Notes under the pieces: model-generated
Told to the model about the DNA's origin: nothing
The model's database searches: none
The model's input: only the letters and a program-made list of their open reading frames with translations
Source: JAGQYH01 sp041393015
Lineage (GTDB): Bacteria > Bacteroidota > Bacteroidia > Chitinophagales > JADIYW01
Length of the DNA stretch: 64,000 nucleotides
Direction: 5' to 3'
Assembly (NCBI GenBank): GCA_041393015.1
Contig: JAWKKV010000011.1
Location: 1 to 64,000, forward strand
Shown: piece after piece, positions 37,293-45,137 of the stretch
Position numbering within the stretch: the stretch's first letter is position 1
Layout: the number at the start of each line of letters is the position of its first letter
Program-made: the position numbers and the translations under genes

Positions 37293-37547
37293 CAAATCAA
37301 ATTCTAATTGCCACTTTAATATTCCAATTTTGGAAGACTATTTCAAACTACACCATTATAGTTATTAAGCACTCGTTTTTTACCTATAAAAGTGACTCAT
37401 TTCTTCAAAATTTCCATCTCATATACTAGTTTTTAGTTAGAATCGGTATCATAAACACAAATTATTTATAAATTATTTTGCTCATTTTCAACTAGTTATG
37501 AATTAATATTTATTTTTTTTAGCCGGTTAAACAATTTTTAATGCCAT

Positions 37548-37565
37548 CTAACTGTTTTTAGTTAG
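37548..37565. promoter_or_regulatory. Inverted repeat CTAACT-N6-AGTTAG overlapping the -33 region
   Basis: The two 6-base arms are perfect and end 10 bases before the TATATTTG box, so a bound protein would cover the -33 region. A half-copy (TTTTTAGTTAG) recurs 125 bases upstream. It is a candidate operator; the regulator is unknown. Confidence 0.45.
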
Positions 37566-37574
37566 ACAAATTAC

Positions 37575-37582
37575 TATATTTG
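37575..37582 (+). promoter_or_regulatory. -7 promoter box (TATATTTG) of the Mpo1-like gene
   Basis: Exact TAnnTTTG match 35 bases ahead of the ATG at 37617 and next to the CTAACT/AGTTAG inverted repeat. Confidence 0.55.
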
Positions 37583-37616
37583 TAATTATAATTAGTTACC
37601 ATTAAAAGGAATTAGC

Positions 37617-38429
37617 ATGGCACAAACAATTCAAAAAGAAACAACATCTATTTTAGGAATCATTAAATTGTTTATAAAAGCAATTTTTATTATTCCAAGA
37701 GCACAAACAAATATTTTTGATTTGCCTTATCAGATGTATTCATTCGATTTGTTTCATAAGATTGGAGCAAATAGATGGTCGCATTTTATTGGTATTCCTT
37801 TAAACTTAATAGCATTGTATTGCATTTTTATTCCAATTAATACTTGGTTAGCAGTAGCTGCTATTGGAGTGGTTTTTGCACATCATTTAACAATGACTAT
37901 CAAATACAAGTTATATGTAATGATTCCTATTTTGGTTTTATTCCATTCCATATTTGCTGGTTTAGCATTCTTCGTTTTTGAACCTTATGTTTTTGTTGAT
38001 TCTATATGGTATTTAAACCCAATTTTTCATTTTGTGTTTTGGCCATTCGTACAATATGTAACACATAGTTTAGAACCTTTTATTCCAAGACCTTGGAGTA
38101 TTAAAGGCAACTGGACAGCAATGATGGACTTCATGAAAAAAGCTCCATTAGGCAAAAAAATTCTTTTAGTTTTTATGGTTCCTTTTCACACATTTGTTGA
38201 ATTGGTATCGAGCTGGAGAAACTTATATATCGAACTTTTGGTATTCACCAATAAATTAGGATACGAACCACCGGTTTTAAAAGAAACTATTAATTGGATC
38301 AATGAAACCATTAATGAAGAAGATCCTGTTTATGACTACAGTGATTTTACAATTGCTTTTCAACCTGTTTTAGACAAATTAGAAGAACAAGAGCAAGCTG
38401 CAAACATGGAAGTGTCAGTAAGTCACTAA
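37617..38429 (+). CDS. Integral membrane protein, possibly Mpo1/DUF962-like
   Basis: A 270-residue protein with five or so hydrophobic helices. The segment DLFHKIGANRWSHFIGIPLNLIALYCIF resembles the His-x-Asn...His-x-x-Gly-x-Pro opening of the DUF962/Mpo1 family, and YVTHSLEPFIPRPW resembles the second His-containing motif. Mpo1 proteins are iron-dependent dioxygenases that shorten 2-hydroxy fatty acids by one carbon. Here the protein is longer than usual, with an extra ~110 residues at the C-terminus, so membership is tentative. It has its own promoter and terminator and directly precedes the regulator of the aromatic cluster. Confidence 0.5.
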   Translation: MAQTIQKETTSILGIIKLFIKAIFIIPRAQTNIFDLPYQMYSFDLFHKIGANRWSHFIGIPLNLIALYCIFIPINTWLAVAAIGVVFAHHLTMTIKYKLYVMIPILVLFHSIFAGLAFFVFEPYVFVDSIWYLNPIFHFVFWPFVQYVTHSLEPFIPRPWSIKGNWTAMMDFMKKAPLGKKILLVFMVPFHTFVELVSSWRNLYIELLVFTNKLGYEPPVLKETINWINETINEEDPVYDYSDFTIAFQPVLDKLEEQEQAANMEVSVSH

Positions 38430-38473
38430 TATCTGCTTGTACTAAATATTATAATGAACAAACTTGTTTTGGG

Positions 38474-38505
38474 AAAGCTAATCTGAAAAGATTGGCTTTT
38501 TTTTT
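38474..38505 (+). terminator. Rho-independent terminator after the Mpo1-like gene
   Basis: AAAGCTAATCT and AGATTGGCTTT form an 11-bp stem (one G-T pair) around a GAAA loop, followed by a run of T residues. It lies 45 bases after the stop at 38429 and separates that gene from the regulator. Confidence 0.88.
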
Positions 38506-38600
38506 AGAATATTCTGGTGGCAATATTTTCGAAATTCTTTAAGTTGATAATTCTAAAAATGGCGATAATTATTTTCTATTCTAAATCAAATTGGCTTGGG

Positions 38601-38608
38601 TATATTTG
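38601..38608 (+). promoter_or_regulatory. -7 box TATATTTG 6 bases before the regulator ATG
   Basis: An exact TAnnTTTG match followed by AATAGC and the ATG at 38615. This supports the ATG over an earlier in-frame TTG at 38591, which lies upstream of the box, and suggests a leaderless or nearly leaderless message. Confidence 0.5.
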
Positions 38609-38614
38609 AATAGC

Positions 38615-40120
38615 ATGAATTCACATCTAAACCACTTTAGCATATTTTATCAATCCTCAGAAGCACTTTGGCAAGACGGCCTTGCTCTCCAAAAAAAATA
38701 TCTTCTCAAAAATTATAATTGGCAATACATCTGCGACGAACATTCAGTGGAAGAAATAATAGAGCATCTACAATTAAAAAAACATCCAGGCAAATATAAA
38801 GTTGATGCTTCATCTGAATATCTTTTCAGAAGTCAACTCATCAATTTAAGTGATATAGAAAAGTCATTTATAGCTCATTTAAAAAATCAAAACAAAAAAA
38901 ACAAACTACCTACTTTAATTCTAATTGAAATGACTTGGGTTATTCGGTCCCCATCCTCAGCAATTTATGTTAAAGAATTCTACGCCATGCTGTTGGCACT
39001 AAAAGAAAAGCATAACTTCTCTATTTGTTTTTTATACAATTGTAATATTCTTCTAGATGAACAATTACTAATGGGTTTAAAAGCACATCCCTTTATTTGG
39101 GCCAATAATCAGTTGGTAAAAAATCATTATTACGTTCCAATCAATGCATTAGTAAAAAGAGATGATAGAGCACAATTTAATTATTGGATATCCAATCTAA
39201 ATCCAAATTTTACTACTCAAAAATCAAAAGTTCGATCAAATATTTCTGGCGCTATTCAACCCATTTACAATTTAAACAGCGCGCCAAAAACTGCCGTTGC
39301 CTATAATTCTGAAGAAGGCCGTTGGAAAATTAGATGCCTGGGAAAATTAAAAGTTTATAGAGAGTATGGTGAGTTGATAAAATGGAATACAACTCATGGA
39401 TCAACCAGAAAAATTAAAACCATTTTTGCTTATCTACTCTATAAAGGTGAAAAAGGAGCAAGTGCCGAAGAATTGGCCGATATGCTTTGGCCCGATGATG
39501 ACATTGAAGTTTCCATGAACAGATTATACCACAACATCCGTTTTCTGAAACTAGCCTTAAGTCCACAATTAAAAGACAATAAAGAGTCATCTCCATTCAT
39601 CATCAGAGAAGAAAAGCACTATCATTTAGCTTTGCCACCTAATTCGTGGATTGATTTATCCATGTTTCAAGAACTTTGCTTTCGTGGTAATGTTCATTAT
39701 AAAAACGGAAATTACAAAGAAGCATTAATCTGTTATCAATCTGCCGAACGACTTTATTTAGGAGAATTATTGCAAGATATTCCTAATAAATATATTGACA
39801 ATATGGAGCATGATTGGTGTTACAGTCGACGGCAATGGTATAAAGAAATGCATCAAAAATTATTGTTAGAATCCGCAACGATATATCGAAGTCTAAGCAA
39901 TATAACTGATGCATTAGCATGCTGCGACAGAGCACTAGCGATAGCTCCTTACTCTGAAAATGCTAACATTGAAAAGTTACTTGTTTTCCATGAAGCAAAT
40001 CGTAAGGATGCCTTTAAAAGACAGTTCGAAGTCTATTCAAAAACCTTAAAAAAATTCGACATGGGAGAGCCTTCTTCTAATATTCGAAATATTTATTACA
40101 ATTATTTAAATAAATTTTAA
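38615..40120 (+). CDS. MEDS-BTAD transcriptional regulator (SARP-like)
   Basis: A 501-residue regulator. Residues 1-195 look like a MEDS sensory domain, known from DcmR-type regulators of C1 compound use: NHFSIFYQSSEALWQDGLAL, then EMTWVIRSP near residue 105 and FSICFLYNCNILL with a later HPF. Residues ~237-335 form an OmpR-type winged helix (IRCLGKLKVYREYGE, KIKTIFAYLLYKGEKGASAEELADMLWP). Residues ~345-500 form a TPR-like BTAD domain (YKNGNYKEALICYQSAERLYLGELLQD). Such proteins bind direct repeats and activate transcription. It lies 86 bases ahead of the P450 gene in the same direction, so it is the likely activator of the aromatic cluster. Confidence 0.82.
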   Translation: MNSHLNHFSIFYQSSEALWQDGLALQKKYLLKNYNWQYICDEHSVEEIIEHLQLKKHPGKYKVDASSEYLFRSQLINLSDIEKSFIAHLKNQNKKNKLPTLILIEMTWVIRSPSSAIYVKEFYAMLLALKEKHNFSICFLYNCNILLDEQLLMGLKAHPFIWANNQLVKNHYYVPINALVKRDDRAQFNYWISNLNPNFTTQKSKVRSNISGAIQPIYNLNSAPKTAVAYNSEEGRWKIRCLGKLKVYREYGELIKWNTTHGSTRKIKTIFAYLLYKGEKGASAEELADMLWPDDDIEVSMNRLYHNIRFLKLALSPQLKDNKESSPFIIREEKHYHLALPPNSWIDLSMFQELCFRGNVHYKNGNYKEALICYQSAERLYLGELLQDIPNKYIDNMEHDWCYSRRQWYKEMHQKLLLESATIYRSLSNITDALACCDRALAIAPYSENANIEKLLVFHEANRKDAFKRQFEVYSKTLKKFDMGEPSSNIRNIYYNYLNKF

Positions 40121-40131
40121 TAAACAACCAA

Positions 40132-40150
40132 AACCAAAGAAAAACCAAAG
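40132..40150 (+). promoter_or_regulatory. Two AACCAAAG direct repeats 11 bp apart, candidate SARP site
   Basis: AACCAAAG occurs at 40132-40139 and 40143-40150, exactly one helical turn apart. SARP/OmpR-type activators bind heptamer direct repeats with an 11-bp pitch lying about 8 bases upstream of the -10 element. Here the second repeat ends 10 bases before a TATCTTAG box. A third partial copy (AACCAAA at 40126) overlaps the first. Confidence 0.5.
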
Positions 40151-40160
40151 ATTAATCTCC

Positions 40161-40168
40161 TATCTTAG
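40161..40168 (+). promoter_or_regulatory. Candidate -7 box (TATCTTAG) of the P450/aromatic operon
   Basis: Matches TAnnTTTG at all but one position (A for the third T), 38 bases ahead of the P450 start. A weak box is what one expects of an activator-dependent promoter. Confidence 0.35.
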
Positions 40169-40206
40169 AAAATCAATTAACCTTTCAATAAATTATTGAT
40201 ATTACT

Positions 40207-41457
40207 ATGGAGAATGTTAGTACAGGATGTCCTTATCATGCAGGAGCGGTAGCCAAAGAATTTGAGCCGTATAATCTAAAAAATCCATTTCCCCTTTATA
40301 AAAAAGCAAGAGAAGAAGAACCTGTTTTTTATAATGAAGAATTAGATTATTGGGTAGTTACTCGCCACGAAGATATTAAAGCCATTTTTACGGATTGGAA
40401 AACATTTACTTCAGAAAACGCACAATCTCCACTTCAAACATTAGATCCGAGAGCAAAGAAAATCATGGATGATGCCGGTATGATTGGCCTTTCAGGATTA
40501 TCGGGAAGAATTCCACCAGACCATACGCGTATCCGTAGAATTGTGGGTATGGGTTTCAACATCAGTAGATTCAAAAAATTAGAACCGGAAATCAGAGCTT
40601 TAGCACAAAAACAAATTAATAGTTTTAAAAATGATGGTAAAGCTGAAATCGTCAAGCAATTAGCTTATGATTTACCGGCTTTAGTAATATTTAAGTTGCT
40701 TGGAGTGCCTGATGAAGATGTTGACAAAGTAAAAGATTGGGCAGTTAGTAGATTAATGATTACTTGGGGAAATTTAACGCCTGAAGAGCAAATTTTTCAT
40801 GCTGAAAACATCGTTAGATATTTCAATTATTGTAAAAATTTAGTGGCATTACGCCACGAAAATCCAACTGACGATCTTCCGGGAGATTTGGTTAGGTATC
40901 AATTAGAAGGCAATGAAATTACCGACCATGAAATTGCTACTATCTGCTACAGTGTTTTATTTGCCGGACATGAAACCACAACCACTTTAATTGGAAACAG
41001 CGTTCGTGAGTTATTGCTACACCGAGAAAGTTGGGAAAAGATTTGTGAAGATCCCAAATTAATCACTAAAGCCGTAGAAGAAGTTTTAAGATACAGCCCG
41101 TCAATTGTTGCGTGGAGAAGAAAATCTACGGAAGATGCTGTGATTGGAGGAATAAAAATTCCCAAAGACTCTAATTTTCTTTTAGTGATGGGTTCCGGAA
41201 ATAGAGATGAAGAAGTTTTTGAAGATGGCGAAACTTTTCAAATTGAAAGAAAAGGTGCAAGAAATCACCTTTCATTTGGATATGGCATTCACTTTTGTAT
41301 CGGTTCAGCTTTAGCAAAATTAGAAGCTAAAATAGTTTTAGAAGAGCTAACCAAGGCGATACCAAATTTACAATTAAAAGAAGATCAAAGCTTTGAATTT
41401 GCCCCTAACACCTCTTTTAGAGCGCCAGTTGCTGTAGAGGTAGAATGGGAAGTCTAA
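40207..41457 (+). CDS. Cytochrome P450, CreJ-like (alkylphenyl phosphate hydroxylase candidate)
   Basis: A 416-residue soluble bacterial-class P450. The I-helix AGHETTT is at residues 253-259, the ExxR pair at Glu292/Arg295, and the haem loop LSFGYGIHFCIG has the thiolate at Cys364. It would use electrons from the ferredoxin (48536) and reductase (48856) of the same cluster. By analogy with CreJ of C. glutamicum, the inferred reaction is hydroxylation of the methyl group of 4-cresyl phosphate, with further oxidation possible. That assignment comes from gene context, not from residues unique to CreJ. It is the first gene of the catabolic run. Confidence 0.88.
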   Translation: MENVSTGCPYHAGAVAKEFEPYNLKNPFPLYKKAREEEPVFYNEELDYWVVTRHEDIKAIFTDWKTFTSENAQSPLQTLDPRAKKIMDDAGMIGLSGLSGRIPPDHTRIRRIVGMGFNISRFKKLEPEIRALAQKQINSFKNDGKAEIVKQLAYDLPALVIFKLLGVPDEDVDKVKDWAVSRLMITWGNLTPEEQIFHAENIVRYFNYCKNLVALRHENPTDDLPGDLVRYQLEGNEITDHEIATICYSVLFAGHETTTTLIGNSVRELLLHRESWEKICEDPKLITKAVEEVLRYSPSIVAWRRKSTEDAVIGGIKIPKDSNFLLVMGSGNRDEEVFEDGETFQIERKGARNHLSFGYGIHFCIGSALAKLEAKIVLEELTKAIPNLQLKEDQSFEFAPNTSFRAPVAVEVEWEV

Positions 41458-41526
41458 AATCAAAAGATTATAACAAACTTGAAGTCTTGTGTCTTATATC
41501 TAAACTCTTGATTCTAAAATAAAAAT

Positions 41527-42597
41527 ATGAAATACACACTTTTTTTTAATGATGCTACAGAAGCTGATTACGAATTATTAGGCGGAAAAGGCAAAAGCTT
41601 AGCCAGCATGAGTGTTGCCAATTTTCCCGTACCCAACGGCTTTTGTGTTACCACTACAGCGTATTCAGATGTGATGAAATCTCATTTAGAAGACGTTATT
41701 GATAGAGTAAACAATATCAATGTAAATGATATGAATCAGCTCGCAAGTTTAGCATTAGAAGAGCGGAAATTAGTAGAAAGTATTTCCATGCCGGAAGCTG
41801 TTGAAAATGACATTCGTTTAGCTTATCAAAGGCTATGCAAAGAATGTGGTTTCGAAAAAGATTTACCGGTAGCTGTTCGTTCAAGTGCTACTGCAGAAGA
41901 TCTTCCTGATGCAAGTTTTGCAGGCCAACAAGACACCTATTTATGGGTAGTTGGTGAAGAAGAAATGCTGAAAAATGTTAGAAAATGTTGGGCCAGTTTA
42001 TTTACTGCCAGAGCCATTCGATATAGACACGATCACAACATCAAAGAAGAAGATGTATTGATGAGTGTAGTTGTTCAGAAAATGGTTAACTCTAAAGTTT
42101 CCGGCGTAGCCATGACATTAAATCCCATGAATGGCGATCGTTCTAAAATTGTTATTGATGCCGGTTGGGGATTAGGGGAAAGTGTTGTTTCGGGTGAAGT
42201 AACCCCCGATAATTATATGATTGATAAAGTGATTTTAGAAATCGTAAAACAACAAATTCACGATCAAGAATTTGCCCTAGTACCGGATTTTGAAAACAGA
42301 TGTGTTACAAAAAAGATGTTAGGAGAAGAATACGCTGGTAAAGAGTGCTTATCATTGACTCAATTAAAAGCACTTGGTCAGTTATGCAAAACAATAGAGA
42401 AACACTATCAATCTCCACAAGATATTGAGTGGGCACTAGACGGAGATTTACCGGATGGCGAAAACCTAACCTTATTACAAAGTCGCCCAGAAACCGTTTG
42501 GAGTCAAAAGAAAAAAGAAAAACCTACAGGATTTACTATGGGCATGGAAGGACTTGTTGGCTCCTTGCTCAATCCAATCAACAAAAAAAAGAATTAA
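41527..42597 (+). CDS. PEP-synthase-like ATP-binding subunit (CreH/CreI-type phenol phosphorylation, small subunit)
   Basis: A 356-residue protein matching only the N-terminal ATP-grasp part of PEP synthase: LGGKGKSLASMSVANFPVPNGFCVTT at the start and VRSSATAEDLPDASFAGQQD at residues 117-136. The pyruvate/PEP barrel and swivelling His domain are absent; the latter is on the next gene. Such split pairs phosphorylate phenols: phenylphosphate synthase in Thauera (about 40 and 70 kDa subunits, closely matching these two) and CreHI for 4-cresol in Corynebacterium. It would bind ATP and hand a phosphoryl group to the partner His. I do not assign which of CreH/CreI it equals. Confidence 0.85.
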   Translation: MKYTLFFNDATEADYELLGGKGKSLASMSVANFPVPNGFCVTTTAYSDVMKSHLEDVIDRVNNINVNDMNQLASLALEERKLVESISMPEAVENDIRLAYQRLCKECGFEKDLPVAVRSSATAEDLPDASFAGQQDTYLWVVGEEEMLKNVRKCWASLFTARAIRYRHDHNIKEEDVLMSVVVQKMVNSKVSGVAMTLNPMNGDRSKIVIDAGWGLGESVVSGEVTPDNYMIDKVILEIVKQQIHDQEFALVPDFENRCVTKKMLGEEYAGKECLSLTQLKALGQLCKTIEKHYQSPQDIEWALDGDLPDGENLTLLQSRPETVWSQKKKEKPTGFTMGMEGLVGSLLNPINKKKN

Positions 42598-42637
42598 TCT
42601 AACCTATTATCCATTTTGAAAAATTAAACTCAAACCA

Positions 42638-44449
42638 ATGACACAAGTAAAAACTAAATTCATTAGCCCTTACGAACTAAAAACACCTGAAGGAGCCGAA
42701 GGATGGGAAGAAATGTATCCTTATTTTCTTCACTTTCACGACAATCTTAAAGAGAGAGAAGAAGCTAAATTCTGGTTTTGTGATTCCCAACACTGGCCAA
42801 ATGTTTTCAAGCCATTTGATGCCATGACAGTTGAATTTGCAGTAAAATGTTTAGGTCAATATAATACAAGACATTATTTGATTCCTCCTGCTAACGGTGT
42901 AGATTACAAGATTCATAATGGTTATGTATATATGAGTCCAGTAGGTGTTGAACCGGAAAAAATTCCAGACAGAGTGCCACAATTTATGGAAAGAGCGGGT
43001 CACTATTTTGCCAACTGGAATGACTTAGTAGACAATTGGAGAACGAAAGTAAAAGGTGTCATCGACACGATGGAAAGCATCAATTTTGAAGCTTTACCGG
43101 AAGTTGTGCCAATGGAAGACATCAAATCTGGAAAAGGTTTAGATCCAACATTCGATTTGATGAACAACTACAACAAAATGATTGAAATGTGCTACAAAGC
43201 GTGGCAATATCATTTTGAGTTTTTGAACTTAGGATATGCAGCTTATCTAGATTTCTTTGGATTTTGCAAAGAAACCTTTCCTGATATTCCAGACCTTTCT
43301 ATTTCTAAAATGGTTCAAGGAGTAGATGTAGATTTATTTAAGCCGGATGAAGAAATTCAAAAATTAGCTCGTTTAGCAGTAAAATTAGGTGTAACAGATG
43401 CTTTCCAAAAAGAAACGATCGAAGGCGCATTAGTGGTGTTAAACGGAACGGAAGAAGGCAGAACTTGGGCAGATGCTTGGGAAGCCGCTAAAGATCCTTG
43501 GTTCAATTATACTTCCGGCAACGGATTTTATTCTTCAGATAAATATTGGATCGAGCATTTAGATATTCCTTACAAATATTTGAAGGATTACATCGTTCGT
43601 GTTCAAAATGGAGAAACCATTGAACGTCCAACTGAAAAAATTGCAGCAGAAAGAGAAAGAATTACAGCTGAATACAGAGATCTAATTTTCGATGATGAAG
43701 CAAAAGCTGCTTTTGAAGGAAAACTAGGCTTAGCTAGAGTGGTTTTCCCTTATGTGGAAGATCATAACTTCTATATTGAACATTGGTCAATGGGAGTGTT
43801 TTGGAGAAAAATGCGTCAATTAGCAACTGTATTAAAAGATGCAGGATTTTGGGCTGAAAGAGATGATATGTTCTATTTAAAAAGAAATGAAATCTCAGAA
43901 GTGTTATTCGATTATGGAAATGCTTGGGCAGTGGGCGTAACGCCAATTGGACCGCATTATCTTCCTGAATTAATCGCTCGACGTAAAAAAATGGTGGAGA
44001 AATTAAACGCTGTTGCTCCTGAGCCGGCATTCAACAAACCACCGGAAGTAATTACCGAGCCATTTACAATTATGCTTTGGGGAATTACAACCGACAGTGT
44101 AAACAACTGGTTAAAAGGAAATGACGACCCAAATAAATTAACAGGTATGGCTGCTTCTCCAGGAGATGTGGAAGGCATTGCTAGAATTATAAATACTACT
44201 GACGATCTAGATTTATTACAACAAGATGAAATTCTAGTAACTAGAGTAACCGCTCCAAGTTGGGCGCCGGTTTTTGGTAAAATTAAAGCCACCGTTACCG
44301 ATATTGGAGGAATGATGTCGCATGCCGCCATTGTTTGTAGAGAATATGGTTTGCCGGCAGTAACGGGAACCGGTTCGGGAACCACAACTATTAAAACCGG
44401 ACAAAGAATTAGAGTAAACGGATCAACAGGTGAAGTAACAATATTATAA
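42638..44449 (+). CDS. PEP-synthase-like phosphohistidine subunit (CreH/CreI-type, large subunit)
   Basis: A 603-residue protein. The C-terminal ~100 residues are the swivelling PEP-utiliser domain with the catalytic His in DIGGMMSHAAIVCREYGLPAVTG (His562). The N-terminal ~480 residues are helical and have no TIM-barrel PEP site, as in the large subunit of phenylphosphate synthase. It should accept phosphate on His562 from the ATP subunit and pass it to a phenolic hydroxyl. Its stop overlaps the ATG of the first HD gene by one base. No UbiD-type carboxylase is present in the window, which argues against a phenol-carboxylating route. Confidence 0.85.
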   Translation: MTQVKTKFISPYELKTPEGAEGWEEMYPYFLHFHDNLKEREEAKFWFCDSQHWPNVFKPFDAMTVEFAVKCLGQYNTRHYLIPPANGVDYKIHNGYVYMSPVGVEPEKIPDRVPQFMERAGHYFANWNDLVDNWRTKVKGVIDTMESINFEALPEVVPMEDIKSGKGLDPTFDLMNNYNKMIEMCYKAWQYHFEFLNLGYAAYLDFFGFCKETFPDIPDLSISKMVQGVDVDLFKPDEEIQKLARLAVKLGVTDAFQKETIEGALVVLNGTEEGRTWADAWEAAKDPWFNYTSGNGFYSSDKYWIEHLDIPYKYLKDYIVRVQNGETIERPTEKIAAERERITAEYRDLIFDDEAKAAFEGKLGLARVVFPYVEDHNFYIEHWSMGVFWRKMRQLATVLKDAGFWAERDDMFYLKRNEISEVLFDYGNAWAVGVTPIGPHYLPELIARRKKMVEKLNAVAPEPAFNKPPEVITEPFTIMLWGITTDSVNNWLKGNDDPNKLTGMAASPGDVEGIARIINTTDDLDLLQQDEILVTRVTAPSWAPVFGKIKATVTDIGGMMSHAAIVCREYGLPAVTGTGSGTTTIKTGQRIRVNGSTGEVTIL

Positions 44450-45075
44450 TGATTGACAAAGTAGTAAATATAGGTGTTCAGCAGTCTGATATTAAAAAAT
44501 ATGAATTAATATACAAGACTGCCGAGCCTTATATGCGAGTAAGAAAAAATGACGTGCACATTCCTTTGTCATTTCATTATGCATTGAGATTGCTAAAAGA
44601 GTATCCTAATGCTGATAAAGACATTGTATCTGCTGCTATAATCTTGCACGATACAGGATGGTATTCTATCGATGAAGAAGAAATTTTTTCCAAAGGTTTC
44701 GGACCTAATATGATGGAAAGCGATGTTCGATTTTTGCATGAAAAAGAAGGGGTTAGATTATCCGCTGAAGTTTTATCAAAGTTGAATTATTCGAATGAAT
44801 TCATTCAAAAAGTAGGAGAAATAATTGATGGACACGATACCAGAAAATTTGCTCAATCTTTAGAAGATGAAATCGTTAGAGATGCCGATAAACTATGGCG
44901 ATTTTCAGTAACAGGTGTAAGTGTAGCTTGCGATTGGTTTAAATATACACCAACCGAATACATTGCTCATCTAGAGCAAAACAGCTATACTCAATTACAT
45001 TTGGAAGCTTCAAAAAGAATGGCCAAAGAAGACTTAGAAAATACTCGTCAAATGTTAATGTGCCACGTTATTTAG
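44449..45075 (+). CDS. HD-domain phosphohydrolase, CreD-like, copy 1
   Basis: A 208-residue HD-superfamily protein. Likely metal ligands are His37 or His43, the His67-Asp68 doublet (ILHDTGW) and Asp145 or Asp147 (DADKLWR), with a further conserved GHDT at 128-131. In the cre pathway CreD removes the phosphate from the oxidised aryl phosphate; I recall CreD as an HD-type enzyme. It overlaps the phosphotransferase gene by one base, which fits a role on the same intermediate. A paralogue lies beyond the aldehyde dehydrogenase at 46689. Confidence 0.8.
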   Translation: MIDKVVNIGVQQSDIKKYELIYKTAEPYMRVRKNDVHIPLSFHYALRLLKEYPNADKDIVSAAIILHDTGWYSIDEEEIFSKGFGPNMMESDVRFLHEKEGVRLSAEVLSKLNYSNEFIQKVGEIIDGHDTRKFAQSLEDEIVRDADKLWRFSVTGVSVACDWFKYTPTEYIAHLEQNSYTQLHLEASKRMAKEDLENTRQMLMCHVI

Positions 45076-45090
45076 AAAAATATAAACTAC

Positions 45091-45123
45091 AAACCTTCTA
45101 GGTTTTAAATACCTAGAAGGTTT
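45091..45123. repeat. Perfect 13-bp hairpin between the HD and aldehyde dehydrogenase genes
   Basis: AAACCTTCTAGGT (45091-45103) pairs perfectly with ACCTAGAAGGTTT (45111-45123) around a 7-base loop. It lacks a clear T-tract on either side, so it may be an RNA processing or attenuating hairpin or a dispersed repeat rather than a strong terminator. Similar CCTTCTAGG palindromes are common between Bacteroidota genes. Confidence 0.8.
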
Positions 45124-45137
45124 AAACAAAAAATTAA

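Larger units (their letters stand above)
37293..37616. other. Regulatory spacer upstream of the Mpo1-like gene
   Basis: About 320 AT-rich bases without a gene. It holds two copies of TTTTTAGTTAG (37430-37440 and 37555-37565), the inverted repeat at 37548-37565 and a -7 box at 37575, all pointing to control of the rightward gene at 37617. Confidence 0.6.

Noticed and set aside
38591..38614. TTG start for the MEDS-BTAD regulator
   Set aside because: It lies upstream of the TATATTTG box, which points to transcription starting at about the ATG at 38615.
41527..44449. Pair considered as ordinary gluconeogenic PEP synthase or a gene broken by frameshift
   Set aside because: The two frames have separate starts and a spacer, the PEP-binding barrel is absent, and the sizes match phenol-phosphorylating enzymes. 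The context of P450, HD and pob/pca genes supports the phenol role.
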